Shown here piece after piece: positions 23,816 to 37,875 of a stretch of 64,000 nucleotides of DNA; the first letter of the stretch is position 1; every line of letters begins with the position of its first letter. The position numbers and the translations under genes were made by a program. The notes under the pieces are model-generated. The model saw only the letters and a list, made by a program, of their open reading frames with translations. It had not been told where the DNA came from and ran no database searches. This DNA comes from Glossina fuscipes. Lineage: Eukaryota; Arthropoda; Insecta; Diptera; Glossinidae. The stretch spans positions 30,012,764-30,076,763 of the forward strand of contig NW_023998414.1 in assembly GCF_014805625.2 (NCBI RefSeq), given 5' to 3'.

Positions 23816-26800
23816 TTTTTTTTTTAGTAAACGAAAATATGCGAAGTTAGTATATAGCACTTCACCGTATAAGAGCTTTGAACAACATATTTATATATTA
23901 CATATGTAGGATATACATTATATATAAATAATACTTACATGGATGTTGTGCATGGCATTGACGGATTGTACATAAAATATATTCTTCAGTGGTAAACTAC
24001 TTACTCTAAATTATATTCGAGAAAATTCATAAAATTGTTACCTATTTGGATAGATATATAATGTATATTTTGTGTACATCTACTCTGATGCAAATACGTA
24101 TATGACGGAGAGACGAAAATTATTATCCAACAACAAAAAAAAAAAAAAAAAAAAAAAAAACAAGAAGAAGAAGAAGAAGAAGAAAAGCCCCTTATCGTGA
24201 ACGTGAAAATACGAAAATCTTAATATATGAACTCTATGCTTTGCCTGTTAAGCTGTTCAAAGGGGCTACAAAATAATGCAAAGAAGGCTTTATGGTAACT
24301 TAAAGTTTATTCGCGCTAATGAATTTCATAATTTTTCTCTCCTTGAATAAGTATATGGATTGACAAAGTTATGTTACGATAATCGAACCAAACTATTTAC
24401 CATCATCAACTTAACACACACACACACACTTAACACAATGCTCAGCTGCTTACTTAATTTACGTCCCTTCCTCGCTTCTACTAATTCGTTCACGATTCGT
24501 GACAAAATTATTACTTTTATTGATTAATTAGTTGACCGTGACGTATGCAGCCGCAGTCTGACTAAAATCGACATTATTAACAATAAGTTGATGTGAAATT
24601 AAAAATTTGAAATATTATTATCAAACCAGATATTTTTCTTTCTCCGCATTTATTTAGTTCCCGTATGGTTTGGATTACGTAAAATCAAAAGGTGCAGGCA
24701 TTTAAGTTCTCTTCAAAGCAATAAAATGAAAGTTGAATACCGTAGAAGTATCTACAACAGGTTACGAAACCTTCCGCATTATAAGATTCTATAGTGCAAC
24801 AATTACTCAGATTTTGGAAATATTATATATAAACCGTTCACACTTTCTATAATAATCGAACCTAAGACCTTGCGTGATACCAATATCTATGGCGGTTGAA
24901 TAATATATGTGCGTTGTTTTGACAAGAAATAGCTTCTCTTTCAACAGGAGATCGCAACATCCCTCTCAGTCATTTAACGGTGCTGTGCAAACCGCTTTTA
25001 ACGATCATAATTTTTCCAATGTGTTATACGAATCCGTCTTAAATGCGTACATGTTATGTAGGCTTTACTGTATTCCACATAGTTTTCGAAACAATTATAT
25101 ACTGAAAGATCAGGTTTAGCGAGAAAGACAGTTCATATGAGTTTATGAAAACGTTATTGCAAAAGTTTACACTACAGATTATTCAAGCACAATCATCATG
25201 TTCTTGAGATGTGGCCACTTGTGAGCAAAAAAAAAAAAAAAACAAAAAAAAAAAAAAAAAAAAAAAACTACTCCTTATCATGGAAATCGCAAAAATATAT
25301 GCGATCTATGTTCAGTGTGCATTCAAGAAGTATAACATTTCTCAAATAACTGCAATATTCTGTTTTTTCTTTCTTTTTTTTTTTTTCTTTTCTTTTCACC
25401 TACCGTTTCTTTCTTAATCTTTAGTAAATTTGACTAATACCTTTAATGATAAACTCTGCACAGCAGTAGCATTATAACCATAATATAAGCATATAACAAG
25501 ATTTTTCAGCACAACATGTGCTACGTCATTAGAGAAGAAAGTGTTAAATCTCTAAATGCAAAAATACTGTACACATTTTTATCTTATTAATATATGATAT
25601 ACGTATACAAGATTTTCTAGGAATATTCAATGCAAAGCGTATGATATATTATAGAGTTCATGTAGATAAATATGTAATATTATGTATAAGCATGTAAAAA
25701 AAGGAAAACTTATACGCGCACATACCCTCATGCCATACATAAGTATTAAATTGTGTATCCTAGAAAACGCAAGCATTGCAAAAGTCGTACTAGTATCGCT
25801 TCTCTAATACCTTACATGCGTTGCCTATGATGAAAGATAAACCCCCATGCAACCTATTACTTTATTTATTCATTAAACTTATTACTAAATTTTAGGAAGC
25901 AAACAACATTATTACCATTACATGGCATTATCGAGCGTTAAATGTTAAATTAATGGAATGAATGAATCGATTGCGTTCATTTTAAATAATTCCGAAAAGT
26001 TTAAAATACTTAATATGCCTCAAATAATATGTAAATGTAATTTGTGAAAGGAATTTAACAAAACATAATTGTGACAACACAGTTAACCGTAAAACAAATG
26101 CAAACTTTCTTCAAAGCAAATGAATTTTTGATCAAACACCGCAATCGTGCGATTATTATTCTGAATATTTCCTTATGTATATTTTGCGCATAGAATGTTT
26201 GGTTTTCCGGACGCTGATTAGTTTAGTTTGCTTATGTTTATGTGAAGACCTTCATGCTGACTTGAAGCAATAACATGATGCATTGATCATTCATCATTAA
26301 GCCTCACACAGAGAGCCATTCAACTCAACTCAGATCTAAGTGTCATAGCGACGAAAATCTTAGAAAACTCATTGATTAAAAAAAATAATAATTACGTAGC
26401 TTGTCGTGAATTGTATGCCGTTGTTATTCGCTGCTATGAGGGTCATTATCTTGGTGGTGAAAGTACTACGAGCCTTTTCGATCTGTCATAACTGGACGAG
26501 CCTTAAAAGAAAGAAGTTGGCTCACCTTCAGTTGCCTACTTAGCAAACTGTTAACAATATCACCACCGTCTCCCCATCTTGGGCTTGTACATAGAACTCC
26601 AAAAACAAACAATAGTCGACTTCTTAACTTTACTGAAGTAAAAGATCATTTGGTTTTAGAACACCTTTAGATCCCATCAACACAATATGATCAGAATATA
26701 TACATATATACATATATATAATCAAAAATATTTGATTCTTTAATCATTCACAAATGGAACTGATAATCTATCCTGGATCTATAGACCGAAATGCCTGGTG

Positions 26801-27216
26801 GTTAAAACAGATAAATAAAGCGTTCGAAAACGGTTCAGTTATCAATTTTCTAGATTCATTAGTAAAGAGGATATTTTTCGGAGCAATTCAAGCGTCTCAT
26901 CTCGCAAATGTTGACTTTTCACAAATTATTTATGTGGCATTAATTTAAGACAACTTATGCGATAATACCGAATAGTGTTAATTAGACTGTAAATACAAGA
27001 GTCTAATATATATAATAGGATGTGTCAACAATATCTTGCAAAACTCGCAGTAGTTTTATTTTGAAATGTATGTGTAACAAAGCATGTACGAATGTGGTAA
27101 GAAAAAGTCACAAAAGAAGATCACTTCTCTGCGGATGTTTATAAAAGTTATATATTATAAAAGTTGAAATATAACGAATGCATTAAAATTTCTTTTCCGA
27201 TGCATATATGCATACA

Positions 27217-27264
<48 letters not shown>

Positions 27265-29380
27265 GTGTGTGTGTATTAAAAATATTTTATTTTATTTTTA
27301 TTTTCTCTATCATTCAGACATAACAAAAGTCACTTTATACTATAAGAAAATACTTAGAGACTTAAAGTTTTTCTTCTTACGTTTTTCTTATTTACACTAT
27401 AAAAAATGTTTCACACATATTCACACACATTCGACCAACAAGCAAACTCTATTTATATAGCACATGCAGTATAACATAATGTTAGCGTAAGTAAGTACGT
27501 AAATATCTATATGTAGTAGCGCAATATATATAATAATATCATAGTGTGTAACACAAAAGTTAGATGACTCACAATAAGTTTTTCTGTTAGTTGCTGGTGA
27601 GAGTGGTATGGTTTTTAAATTGTTTTTTAAAACGCTAAATACACAAAATGAAGGCAAACTTGTAAACGTGATGAGGTAGGTAAAGAGCTGAAAACAATAC
27701 TTTTTGTATACGTATAACGTAATTCTATACCTGTGAAAACTTTGCATATTGCAAAGGTTGCAGTATACAAACCGTATCAATTCTTAACACATAGTCAAAG
27801 CTTAAAAGCATTTTAAATGCTATTTTCTTCGTTCAGTAGTCTTTTTAAAGATTCGTTTTATTTTTATTCTCATTTATTTATTTCTTTCTTTTTTTTTATT
27901 ATTTTTTTCTCTTGCTACTGCTTTCCCTACTAGAACGACTGGTAACTGCTACATATGTTCAAACGTTGTTCTTGACACTTTGCAAAATACTTGACTATCT
28001 TCACGACCGTTATAGACTTATACGTACATATCTAAGTACACATCCACTTTTGTGTATGTATTCACTCATTTAGAACGTTTTGCTAGCATTTTTTTTTTTT
28101 TTAAGTACCGCAATAAGCACTAAAAACTATAACTACTCACAGCTCTTGTTATGATACATATATATATATATAGTAAAGTGTGTGATTGCGCGCGTTTATG
28201 TTTTTTATATATAGATGTATGTGTGCATATGTGAAGACATGTCATAAACATCTTTTGCTTTCCCCTTCGCAATACCGCATACATACTCCAAGCTATGACT
28301 ATACCTCTATATATCCATATGCACTTACATGTAAAATACACACTTTAACGTAAACATCTTTTCAAGATATGCACAAGATTTTCTCACATTTTTTACATAA
28401 CTCCGTCAAAGAAGAGAGCTATAGTGTTTAAAAGGTCCTTACATATAGATATATAAATATGTACAGTTTCTTGATCAACGTAGGTCTCAAGTTCGATTTA
28501 ATCTCGTCAATCTGTACATATAATCAGCCGAGAATGTACAGCATGAGTTTGTAAATGGGACAAATTTTTGGATAGCCCGGCCCACAATTGAAAATTTGCA
28601 AGAAATTTCAATGCGAGCTTTCAACTGCAATGCGTAGCAAATATTAGTCTAATATTTGCAGGAAAGAAATGTATATTGACCAAAAGCAAGAGAAAACTCA
28701 ATTGATAAAAAAAAATGGGCGTATTGCATCTACATAATTGTTCCGAATGTGCAAATTAAAAAGCTACAGTTTATGATCCGTCAGATGCATTGAATTAAAA
28801 GTAGTTCCCACATACTTACAACTGTAGCTACTCATTATAATTAATTGACACACCCCACAATTAGATAGATATACGTTTTAAAATTTAGTTGTATTAGTTT
28901 AGGGTGATGGATGTAAAAGACTTAACTTTCTCCTTTTATATGCTTTACTCCATTAAGGTGCCTTGCTCCCTTTACATGCCGATGATTGGCTAGCTTTCTT
29001 GAAAGTGTGAGAGCTTGTGCTTGCACGACTGATATTTCTGAGATTGTTTGTATTATTTTCTTGAAGAACTTAAATGACGTCCAAAAACTGTACGGGCAAC
29101 CATATATTTTCTAATTAGATATTAATTACGTCTCTAAAGAGATCAAACACGCTTCGTTCTTACTAAATCGTGGCGTAGATCGCGTAGCATTTGGAGCAGA
29201 TATAAACAATGAATTTTGTGTAAATCCAGAAAAACCTATATTCCTATATAGTGGATTCAGTGAAAACCTTTGGTGTCATTTTTAATGGCATGTTAACGTA
29301 GACGCATCATATATGTTCAGCTGTTGACTACGTTTAACCAAAACACGGCCATTATCAGTTCTATTCTAGGAATTTGTCCA
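23816..29380. other. 5.5 kb AT-rich region without a recognisable gene
   Basis: Holds an A run with (AAG)n at 24136-24184, an A-rich run at 25226-25266, and a compound (TA)n/(TG)n tract at 27219-27276. Short ORFs (for example 24907-25119, 26754-26948, 27421-27780 minus) show no domain, no splice context and biased AT-rich codons. Confidence 0.45.
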
Positions 29381-29451
29381 TTTTTTCTAATTATGATTAC
29401 TTGAGCAACTGTGTAGCTAGAATAAAATTTTCAAGTATCTTGTGTTTTATA

Positions 29452-30276
29452 CACATCACTCAATAAGTCTTCGGTCTTATACATATGTGCCAACACTATT
29501 CTCGATGATACCGACCTTCAAAGGAAGCGTGTCAAATTTTCATGTCGTTGCAAACTTCAGTTTACAAGTTACAGTTGTTCTCGTTCACCTACTTTTGTTA
29601 TTTTCGAAACAATGTCAAAAAAATCTAAATTTCCTCTGTCGATTAAACTTTGCTTTCGGATAAGAAAAATTACCATTGACAATTAGTATCGGTTTGAGAG
29701 ATGCTATGGCGACTCTTGATTTTCGAAAAAATTAATTTGTATGTGAGCGACTTATTAACATGAAAGAAGGTCGTATGGACGCCGATAAGGTTCAACACTG
29801 TCATCGCGCAAATTCGGCAGTTGTCCGAGGAAACATAAAAAAACTACACAAAATCGTTTTGAAAGACGACAAAGTGAAGTTACGTGAGATAGCTGACACC
29901 GTAAAGATATCAGATGGCAGTCTACATATTATTTTGTAGGGAGCTCTGTTCGAACTAGTTGACGCGTTTGTTCACCTTCAACAGCAACGCGTTGAGGATT
30001 CAAAGTGCTGCTGAAATTTTCTACATAAAATAAAATAAAAGGTTTTTCCGTGCGATATGTGACAACGTATGAAACGTAAATTCATCACTACACTCCAGAA
30101 TCAAATCGATAATGAGCCGAATGGACAGCAGCCGGCGAAAATCATGCAAAGCAACCAAAAGAGTAAAAGTGGACAGGGAAGATTTTGACATCCGTATTTT
30201 CCTAAGCGCAGGGCACAGTCCTCTTCGACTACCTTAAAGGGGGACAAGTTAGACCGGAAACTTATTGAATGATGTG
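29452..30276 (+). mobile_element. Irritans-type mariner relic with both terminal inverted repeats
   Basis: The left end is CACATCACTCAATAAGTCTT (29452 on). The reverse complement of 30249-30276 matches it at 24 of 28 bases. TA precedes the left end; the right-hand TA is lost. Transposase remains include MSKKSKFPLSIKLCFR (from 29611), IKKLHKIVLKDDKVKLREIA (about 29834-29893), HHYTPESNR (about 30090-30117), GENRAKQPKEQK and a trace of SVFWD. The first catalytic motif TMDETW reads TYET followed by a stop. At 825 bp it is shorter than intact mariners (about 1.3 kb). Inactive. Confidence 0.85.
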
Positions 30277-31554
30277 ATTTTTTTATTTTTTAATTTTTTT
30301 TTTCTTCTTTTGGTTATGAGCATTCACTCAGGGGATGCCATTGCTGGTGATGAAGAGTTCGTATAGTGATAAGGTAGAGAGGGATACAGAGAGCGAATGG
30401 TAGTTTATAACTTATTCGGAAAGGGAGCAGTGTGATTAAAGGACAACGAGTCACGATAGCGTGTTGTACGATATGCAAACTGCATCACAATATTTTGTGT
30501 CGTTTTTAGTAATAATATATTGCTTCGTATTATAGATACAGGTAATCATATCAAAATATAAAATATTAAAAGGAGCTAAATAAAAATTTAATTAAAGTAA
30601 ACTTTCAAACTTTGGAGGAAAATTACATTGCATACATTGTACAAACGCAATTCCATAATGAGCGGGTGGGAACGCTGAGAAGACCGGGAAGTAACATTAA
30701 AAAACTTAGCTGGCGGAAAATCTCACCTGCGTATAAACTATATACTCTACATTATGCAGACGTTTAAGGATATCGAGAGTTTTGGACATATTTTCGTCGT
30801 CGTGGGCATTTAAGCCTTTCCATGTATGTGGTTGAAAATCTTGAAACAAGATTCGAAGGCTCGCACTCACACCAGCGAGTTATATTCCAACTTTGGCCGG
30901 ATAATGCCAATGCTTCTAAGCTTAGGAACGTTTATCCTCTAAAACAAGAAAATTACATTTAATGAATCTCGGTGTCTTCTTGAGAAAATTGAATTCTCTA
31001 TGTCGCGCAGATTGAAAAAAAATAAAACCTTTACAAGGTTATATTTTTGGGAGCTTCACAATTTTTCATTACCGCTGTTTATCCGTTGAATTCTTTACTC
31101 AATAGTGCTCAGCGCTTGACTGATTCGAAAAACTTTAAAAAAGAACATCGTTATGTGCCTGCCTTAGCAATAATTGATAAGTAATAATATAAAATGCTAT
31201 TCTATATAGTCATTGAATTAAATCGAATTAAATTTTAAATGAAATAAGTAATTATTACTTAATGATAACATATATAAATTGTATGTTCATTGAAGTAAAG
31301 AATATCAATTTACAACCACTAATTAGTAAACATATATGCACTGTTATATGTTACATAGTAGACCACCTGATAGGCTTTTGAGCACTAAACGCCAATTTCC
31401 CTTATTATAGGCAATTGGTTTTCTCACGAAAAGATGGAAGAAGTAATGGTTAGTGTGATGGAGGATACTTTGAATTAATAACTTTGTCTCTTGTATTTCT
31501 GTTGAAATTTTCAATTTTTCAAAAAAACTCGAACTCTCTTCTAGTAAATTGACT
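30277..31554. other. AT-rich region, no gene seen
   Basis: No ORF over 60 codons. Slightly less AT-rich patches at about 30650-30900 have no recognisable translation. Confidence 0.4.
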
Positions 31555-32064
31555 TTTCATACCCAGCACCGAGGGTTGATGGCATTATTCATTTTGTCAA
31601 TACGTTTGCAACGCCCAGAAGAAAGCTTCAGAGAGCCGACAAAGAATATATATTATCGATTTAAGTATGTCCGTCCGTCGATTTGTCGGCCTATGTAATG
31701 CCTACCGCAAAATGAACCTACCGACCTCAAATTTGTCAGAAACATTGGAAGTTTTTGCGCGCCGCTCAAAGAACACGCCCACAGCAACATGCAAATTAAG
31801 AACACCTCTGCTTTCAAGAAGGAATAAGAGATTGACCACGCCTCCCCAATATAATAGTGTATCCAAAAATAACATTTTCTTTCAATATCATTATAAGGCG
31901 CAGAAACAAACTGCAAGATATCCATAAAATATACAAAATTCTTGACCAAATTCTTCAAATTCGGAATGCACCTAAGCTTGTCCGTCTGTACAATTTGGTA
32001 GTACCTGTAGTTAACATTCTCTTGTAAAAGATGCGGTTACAATCGAATATGATTTCCTTACTTG

Positions 32065-32065
<1 letters not shown>
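31555..32065 (-). repeat. Family-2 interspersed element, copy 3 (inverted)
   Basis: Runs from TCATACCCAGCACC (31557) through a GTCY core (GTATGTCCGTCCGTCGATTTG, 31665-31685) and a second one (TTGTCCGTCTGT, 31978-31989) to the distal end GGTTACAATCGAATATGATTTCCTTACTTG. The distal end abuts a 29-base T run (32065-32093). Both ORFs here (31653-31958 minus, 31667-31927 plus) are by-products. Confidence 0.65.
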
Positions 32066-32093
<28 letters not shown>

Positions 32094-32097
<4 letters not shown>

Positions 32098-33880
32098 ATC
32101 TTACGAATAATTAATTGATTTATGTAATAGAATATATTTCCGGTTCGTTTATGAGTTTATTATTTATTCACGTAAGCCAACCTTGACTTTCTGCTTTCTT
32201 CTTTCTCGTCATCTATGCGTAGTTCGCGTTTTGAACAATAACGCAAACAACGAGTTGTCTAACCTACCTCAGTTATACAATGAAAATGTCCTTAGTAATA
32301 TTCTCTATTCAAGTTTTAATGAAATTTGCAAGATATTCATTAATCATTCGATCCGGTTGTCGGTAATTGTGTTATTACTATAGCGTTAGCAACCTAAGCA
32401 ATAATGAATTCATTCGATGCTTTCACTCTAAACATATCAAACAATGCAAAGGCAACCAATAATTTTCGCAAAACAATTATGTTTTTCAAAATGAAAATCT
32501 CTAATAATGCACATGGAGCCTAAAATGAAGTAAAGACAAAAAAAACAAAAAAAAAAAAAAAGTGTAGGAAATCAGTAGGAAAAAAAAAGAAACCACTGGC
32601 AATTTGCCACAAAACGTAATAAACAACATTAGCAATAAAAAACAATAGAATTTAAATATGTACAACCATGAACAAGTTATGTAAACTTAACTAACAACAA
32701 CTTCAATCGCAATAGCAAAAATAACTAACAACAACATTATATGTAACGCGTAGAAAAATATACTCAAAAGCATACAACAACAACAAAAAAATGCAATTGC
32801 ACAGTCCACAATATTACACAATGGGAGCTATTTCATTAGAACAACGGCAACAACAATAAACTTAACAACAGGAAAACACTAAAAATGTAGCGGTTTAAAT
32901 AAGAGAATAAAATAGGGTTCGAAAGCAACTAACTTAACAAATTCATAATGAAACGCTAGTTGAATGAAAGCCAAAACTAAATTTTGACTAATACAAGCGA
33001 ACATCGACAATGACGCCGATGCTGACGCCGATGCCAATGCCGATGCCGATGCCGACACCGACACCGATACCAACATAAAGATTTAAATAAACACAAATTA
33101 ATTGAAACGATAACAAATGTAAATTGCGGGCATAAGCAGAGAATTTAAATGTTGAGCAGTAACAAATAAGCTATAAATTGTAAATAATTATAAAAGTTAA
33201 ACAAAATGCAAATGAAAAAAAAAAACATACGAGAGTATCAGTAAAAAAACCAAAAAAACAAAAAAAACAAAAAAATAATAATAATAAAAAAAAAACCCAT
33301 TCTAACGAACACAATAGTTCACACATGTAAATAAATAGACAAAAGAATATAAATAAAAATAATTAGGTATATAAATATAATAGTATTTACCAACATATGT
33401 ATGTATATATGGGCGCTTATATTAGACATTAGATAGTGCACTGGTAGTAGTCGGTGTGGCTTTTCGACGAGTGCATAAACCAAAGGAAAAAAAAGAAGCA
33501 AAAATGAACGAACCGAACCGAATAATAAAAACCAAGGCTGCGCGGTATATGTAATGAAAGTCTCCCACTGAATATATTCGATACACAAAAATTTTCAACA
33601 GACAAAAACGCTTTTCATATTATTTTGTTTTGTTATTTTTCATCTATTTTCATTCCGGCCACTGAAAACATGTTAAACAAAACCATTTAAGGTAAACCGC
33701 ATTTATGCAAGCGTATAAACAATTTAAATTAAATATAATAACAAATGATTATGCCTGTGTACATATATGTATGTATCATATACATGCGTTTTCTTTTAAC
33801 GGACGCAATGATAGAGCGGCTGCTTCTGCTTACCTCATAATAGATTAATAGGTTAATAGATTTCAATTTCCCTTCACATT
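32094..33880. other. A-rich region with CAA-type repeats, no gene seen
   Basis: Repeated AACAACAA/CAACAATA patches at 32690-32870 and A runs at 32540-32595 and 33215-33297 give it the look of a long UTR or neural-gene intron on the plus strand, but no adjoining coding exon was found. Confidence 0.35.
33006..33072. repeat. Imperfect hexanucleotide array (GATGCC/GACGCC/GACACC)
   Basis: About eleven degenerate copies of a GAYRCC hexamer. Read on the minus strand it gives a Ser/Ala/Val repeat inside a short ORF, which is a by-product. GC content is far above the surrounding DNA. Confidence 0.8.
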
Positions 33881-33899
33881 TTATCTCAGTACATTTTCT

Positions 33900-35700
33900 A
33901 GCGAAAACACGACATTCTGTACAGCCTTCCGCAGCTTATAACACCAATGCTGCCAGCGAACATCCGATCTTTATACGTTAATGCTCAATGTTATCCAAGG
34001 GGATAGGCTGAGACCATGTACTATGCTTTGTTATGTGTGTTGCTATGATTAGACGAACGCTGTCAGATCCGAAGAACTTATTTCTGCATTTTGTGTCTAA
34101 CTAACCGAGCTATGTTTGGGGTAACACTCTCTATGATATTATTATCGCCATTGTGGTCGCAGTCTCTGCCTAAGGACAGGTCTGTAAGCATTTGCTCTAA
34201 ATTGTTGCTTGTTTCTTCACCCACGGGATGTTCCCATTATACGCAACACGGCAATGGTCAAAAATAAATGGTGAAACATAAAAAATTAGGCAGTGATTGC
34301 ACTCTAGTGAGTGTATACCCAATCGGTCAATGTTATGCTTTTACCGACTGCGCCCACAATGTTTACGACGAAAGTAAACTCTACCACAATGAGATTTCAA
34401 TCCAACTTAATAGTCAACTCTTATCTACCCGGTTATGCGGAGCATTCCTCCGTCTCCTTAGGAATATTTAACGGTTTTTGCAGACCTAACTCTATTAGTA
34501 ACGTGATCGTGTTGTAGGCTTACGTCAACCTATATGCGTAACATCTTTAATGTGCTTTTTATCTTCACGGACGATACTTACTTGTAGTATACATCATTGC
34601 AGCGCAGGGTAAGCTAGGCATCAGTTTACCATTGGCTTCTTTTGGTTTGCTCACGTTTGGCATAATATTACCTTGAGTAGTTCCAAGGTACAGTCCGGTT
34701 TGTGGGCAGGAATGTCCACATTTTTGCTGGATTTTATCGGCCGCATGAGTTGTTCAACAAAACAATTGTCTTACGGATAGTAAAAACAAGAAGCCTACAA
34801 AGTGCTTTAATAGGACAACATTGCCACGATTTATCATTTGTTAGTCATACTACCCTTTTTTGGAATAACCTAACTGCAGTAGACTTGCCCGCCCTCGCTC
34901 ATATTTCCACATCCAATGAAATATATAACCTATAATCCGTCCTCACGATCCAGTGTTTTTATATATAGTGCCCATCCATATATGCAAATAAATGACAATT
35001 AAATATATATACGTATATATATTTTTTTCTGTCAATTCGGTCATTTATTATTAAAATCCGTTGCTACACAGTCGCAGGTGTGGGGACACTCTGACTGTGC
35101 TAATTAATTAATGATAATAATAATATTTCTCAGCTCGCTTAGTAAAATGTCGCACACAGTGCTTTACATTTATCGCACCTTTTTTAGCACAGATAACTCA
35201 TCGATTTCCCTTTTCACTTGTGATAATTTCGTTTTCATCCATTGCGAACTGCCCTAAGATACTCTCTTGCCAACTGAATGTTTCAAAAAATATGAAACAC
35301 ATTTTTTCGCTCTTTTTCTCAAATTCGATATCTAATCTAACCTACTCCGGTTTTAGTAGCGTTACTCGTAACTCGGCAGCTAATTTGACACAATTAATAG
35401 TTTCTTTAACGTGTCGTGTAATAGTTTTTTTTTTTTTTTTTACATTTATTTTCTAATAGCTTTACCTCTTTGTATCTTAGTCAAGTCTTTGTATCTTATC
35501 AAGTTTCGGTTTTTCATTGTAAAGTGCTTTCACTATATAGCAACGGCTTGTCAACTCACTTTTCCACATGTTTACCTCATATCCAAGCCAAGTATCTTTT
35601 GGCTTTGACACACGGCCATTCAATACACTGACCTTTCTCGACGAAATTAATGCTTGAAACGATGGCATCGAACAGCACACAGTCAACTCCGCCCCAGCTC
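33900..35700 (-). other. Decayed, formerly protein-like segment of unknown origin
   Basis: Less AT-rich than its flanks. Minus-strand frames give stretches with balanced composition separated by stops, for example MLTDLSLGRDCDHNGDN (near 34180) and PNVSKPKEANGKLMPSLPC (near 34640). It lies 3' of the reverse-transcriptase relic on the same strand and may be retroelement-derived, but no motif was recognised. Confidence 0.25.
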
Positions 35701-35929
35701 TCTTAAACTTCATAGACCATCAGAACCTGATGGCCTCAATAAAAGAGAACCGAATAGGAGAAGAAAAAGTCCTCTTTTCATAAGAAACACTCTAAGAGAA
35801 CCCTCTTCCAATACTCCTCTTAGGCTTCCAATAGAAAACCCCCAGGCTATAGATAATAAAATGTAAATCCTTCTTTGCTTTTCACTGTCGCTCCCTCCCA
35901 ATCGTAAATGCTGCCCATTGGAGAATTAT

Positions 35930-36740
35930 ATTACATATATATTGTAGCAATTTCTTCTTGTTCCACGCACTCTGGACAATATGGTTCGCCATCATGCCAT
36001 TTTACCATACAAATACTGTGGAAAGCAACCATGGCCACTAAAAATTCCATTCTTTCTTTCCACACTTTTCTTTACATTGGAGATCAATCTATAGGTCCAC
36101 CTACTTGGCCTGGCGTTGTCCCATGCTCTCTGCCATCGTGTATGTCTGCTGGCTAAGAATTCAGGTGACGTAACACCGGTAATGACGTAAGCAATGTACG
36201 GAAGCCACTACACACTCGCTATGCACATAATCGGAATATGGAGTTGATTTTTTTTATGTACGCACAACTACGGAAAACATTTACGCACACCGGAGCAGCG
36301 TACACCACCCGTGTTAGCAATAATCTTTGTTTATGTCGCGGGCCATCATTACTTGCCATCATCCTACTTCAAGCGGCGTACATCCGACTTGCTTTCGCGC
36401 CTACTACATCGATATGTGTAGCAAGCGTAACGTGAATATGGATCGTTAAGTCCAGGTATTTAATTGCTGGTGAGAATGTTATACTGTAACCAGCCACTTG
36501 CATAGCGATCTGCTCCCGATTTTTTTTACTTGTGATCAGTACTATATTCGCCTTCTCCGCAATTTTTTACCAGCGTAACAGCTTCCTTTCCGATTTGACG
36601 AATTTGACTGAACGCCTTAGCTACTATCGTTATCGCAATGTCATCCGCGTATACAACAATTTTTACATCTCAGGGAACCGGTAAGGCCAAGGACTGCCTC
36701 GTACAAAATAATCCATAATAAGGGTCCGAGCGTAGAGTTT
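35930..36740 (-). pseudogene. 5'-truncated non-LTR retrotransposon relic (reverse transcriptase C-terminal part)
   Basis: Reading leftwards on the minus strand, successive frames give STLGPLLWIILYEAVLGL (about 36735-36680), the polymerase box VVYADDIAI (about 36661-36634) and FSQIRQIGKEAVTLVKNCGE. Then come AIKYLDLTI, AKASRMYAA and RMMASNDGPRHKQRLLLTRV, and finally PYCPECVEQEE (about 35985-35957), resembling the C-terminal Cys motif of R1/LOA-type elements. Stops and frameshifts are frequent. The 5' side ends abruptly beside a (GT)n tract, as expected of truncated insertion. Confidence 0.8.
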
Positions 36741-36759
36741 ACATGTGCGTGAAATTGCA

Positions 36760-36794
<35 letters not shown>

Positions 36795-36795
36795 G
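36760..36795. repeat. (GT)n/(AT)n microsatellite
   Basis: About eleven GT units followed by TATATATAT, at the upstream edge of the reverse-transcriptase relic. Confidence 0.9.
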
Positions 36796-37870
36796 GCTAT
36801 TAGTATCAGATGAAAGTTTTAATGTATGCAGCAGAAAACGTAGAAAAACAATTGAAGCACACATAGGTATTCCCACACATAAAAACATAGCATAACAAAA
36901 GCAGCGAGAAAAACATATATTCCATATATATACTACATATGCATGCGCATATACGCGCAACATGAATAATACGATGATTATCTTTTAATGACTCGTTTCG
37001 AATATAGTTTGCATAGCGGTGGAGTTTTAATAAAAAAAAAAATACGCATACACGCATGTATATATGCCTAAGAATGTAGATGAATGCAACGGTCGCCATA
37101 ATCAGGTGAAAACCTCCAAATGTGTGCATGTATGTATGTATGTATGTTCGTATGTTTATAAATTTATATATAGTCAGCAATTAAATGATTTTGTTAACAG
37201 CAATATTTACAAACGCGGTAATTGCAAATATTACTTTCTATTTACACATAATAATTAACATAGAACTTCACAAAAGTATTTTATGCAAATTTTAAACATT
37301 TTCAACTATTATGAATTAGTATGTATGTATGTATATGCGAACGTACGCTGATTTTTAAATAATTTCCATTCGGATTAAAATTCCATAAATGCAGGTATTT
37401 ACGTTTTAAATACAGATTATTACATGTATGTGCTACGAAATACACTTCCCCCTCCACTGTCCAGACAATATTTTAGTCTATAATAAATTGTATATTCTAT
37501 TTGCAACATATAATAAATAATAAGTCTTCCGAATGATTTTAGTAGACTTACATTTCAACATTCTATGCATATACGCATCTAACTTCTAAGAAATATTTTA
37601 CCTAATACTTCAAGTCAGTTATCTTTTAACTGATAAGAGTTTAGCAAAACGGAAAGTACAACCTCATTAATAGACCTAAATAATTTCTGAACAGTATGGA
37701 CCTTCAGACAATACATGTCAAAATTTTATAACATTCTGATGGGCAGTTTGCAAGCTACAAAATACTCTTGTGCTTTTCAAGACAATGGAAAAATCGGAAC
37801 TTGATGAGAAAAAAATGCTGTTCGCGATCAGCATTGATGTGCAAGCGATTCTTGTCTGCCCAAAAAAATA
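36796..37870. other. AT-rich gap, no gene seen
   Basis: TATG/GTAT repeats at 37128-37150 and 37320-37334. ORFs 36739-36963 and 36806-37180 (minus) are His/Thr/Tyr-rich by-products of simple sequence. Confidence 0.4.
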
Positions 37871-37875
37871 AATTC

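Noticed and set aside
27164..27460. 98-codon ORF with Ile-Tyr repeats
   Set aside because: Made by the (TA)n/(TG)n microsatellite.
32879..33076. Ser/Ala/Val repeat ORF on the minus strand
   Set aside because: Direct product of the hexanucleotide array; no start context or splice signals.
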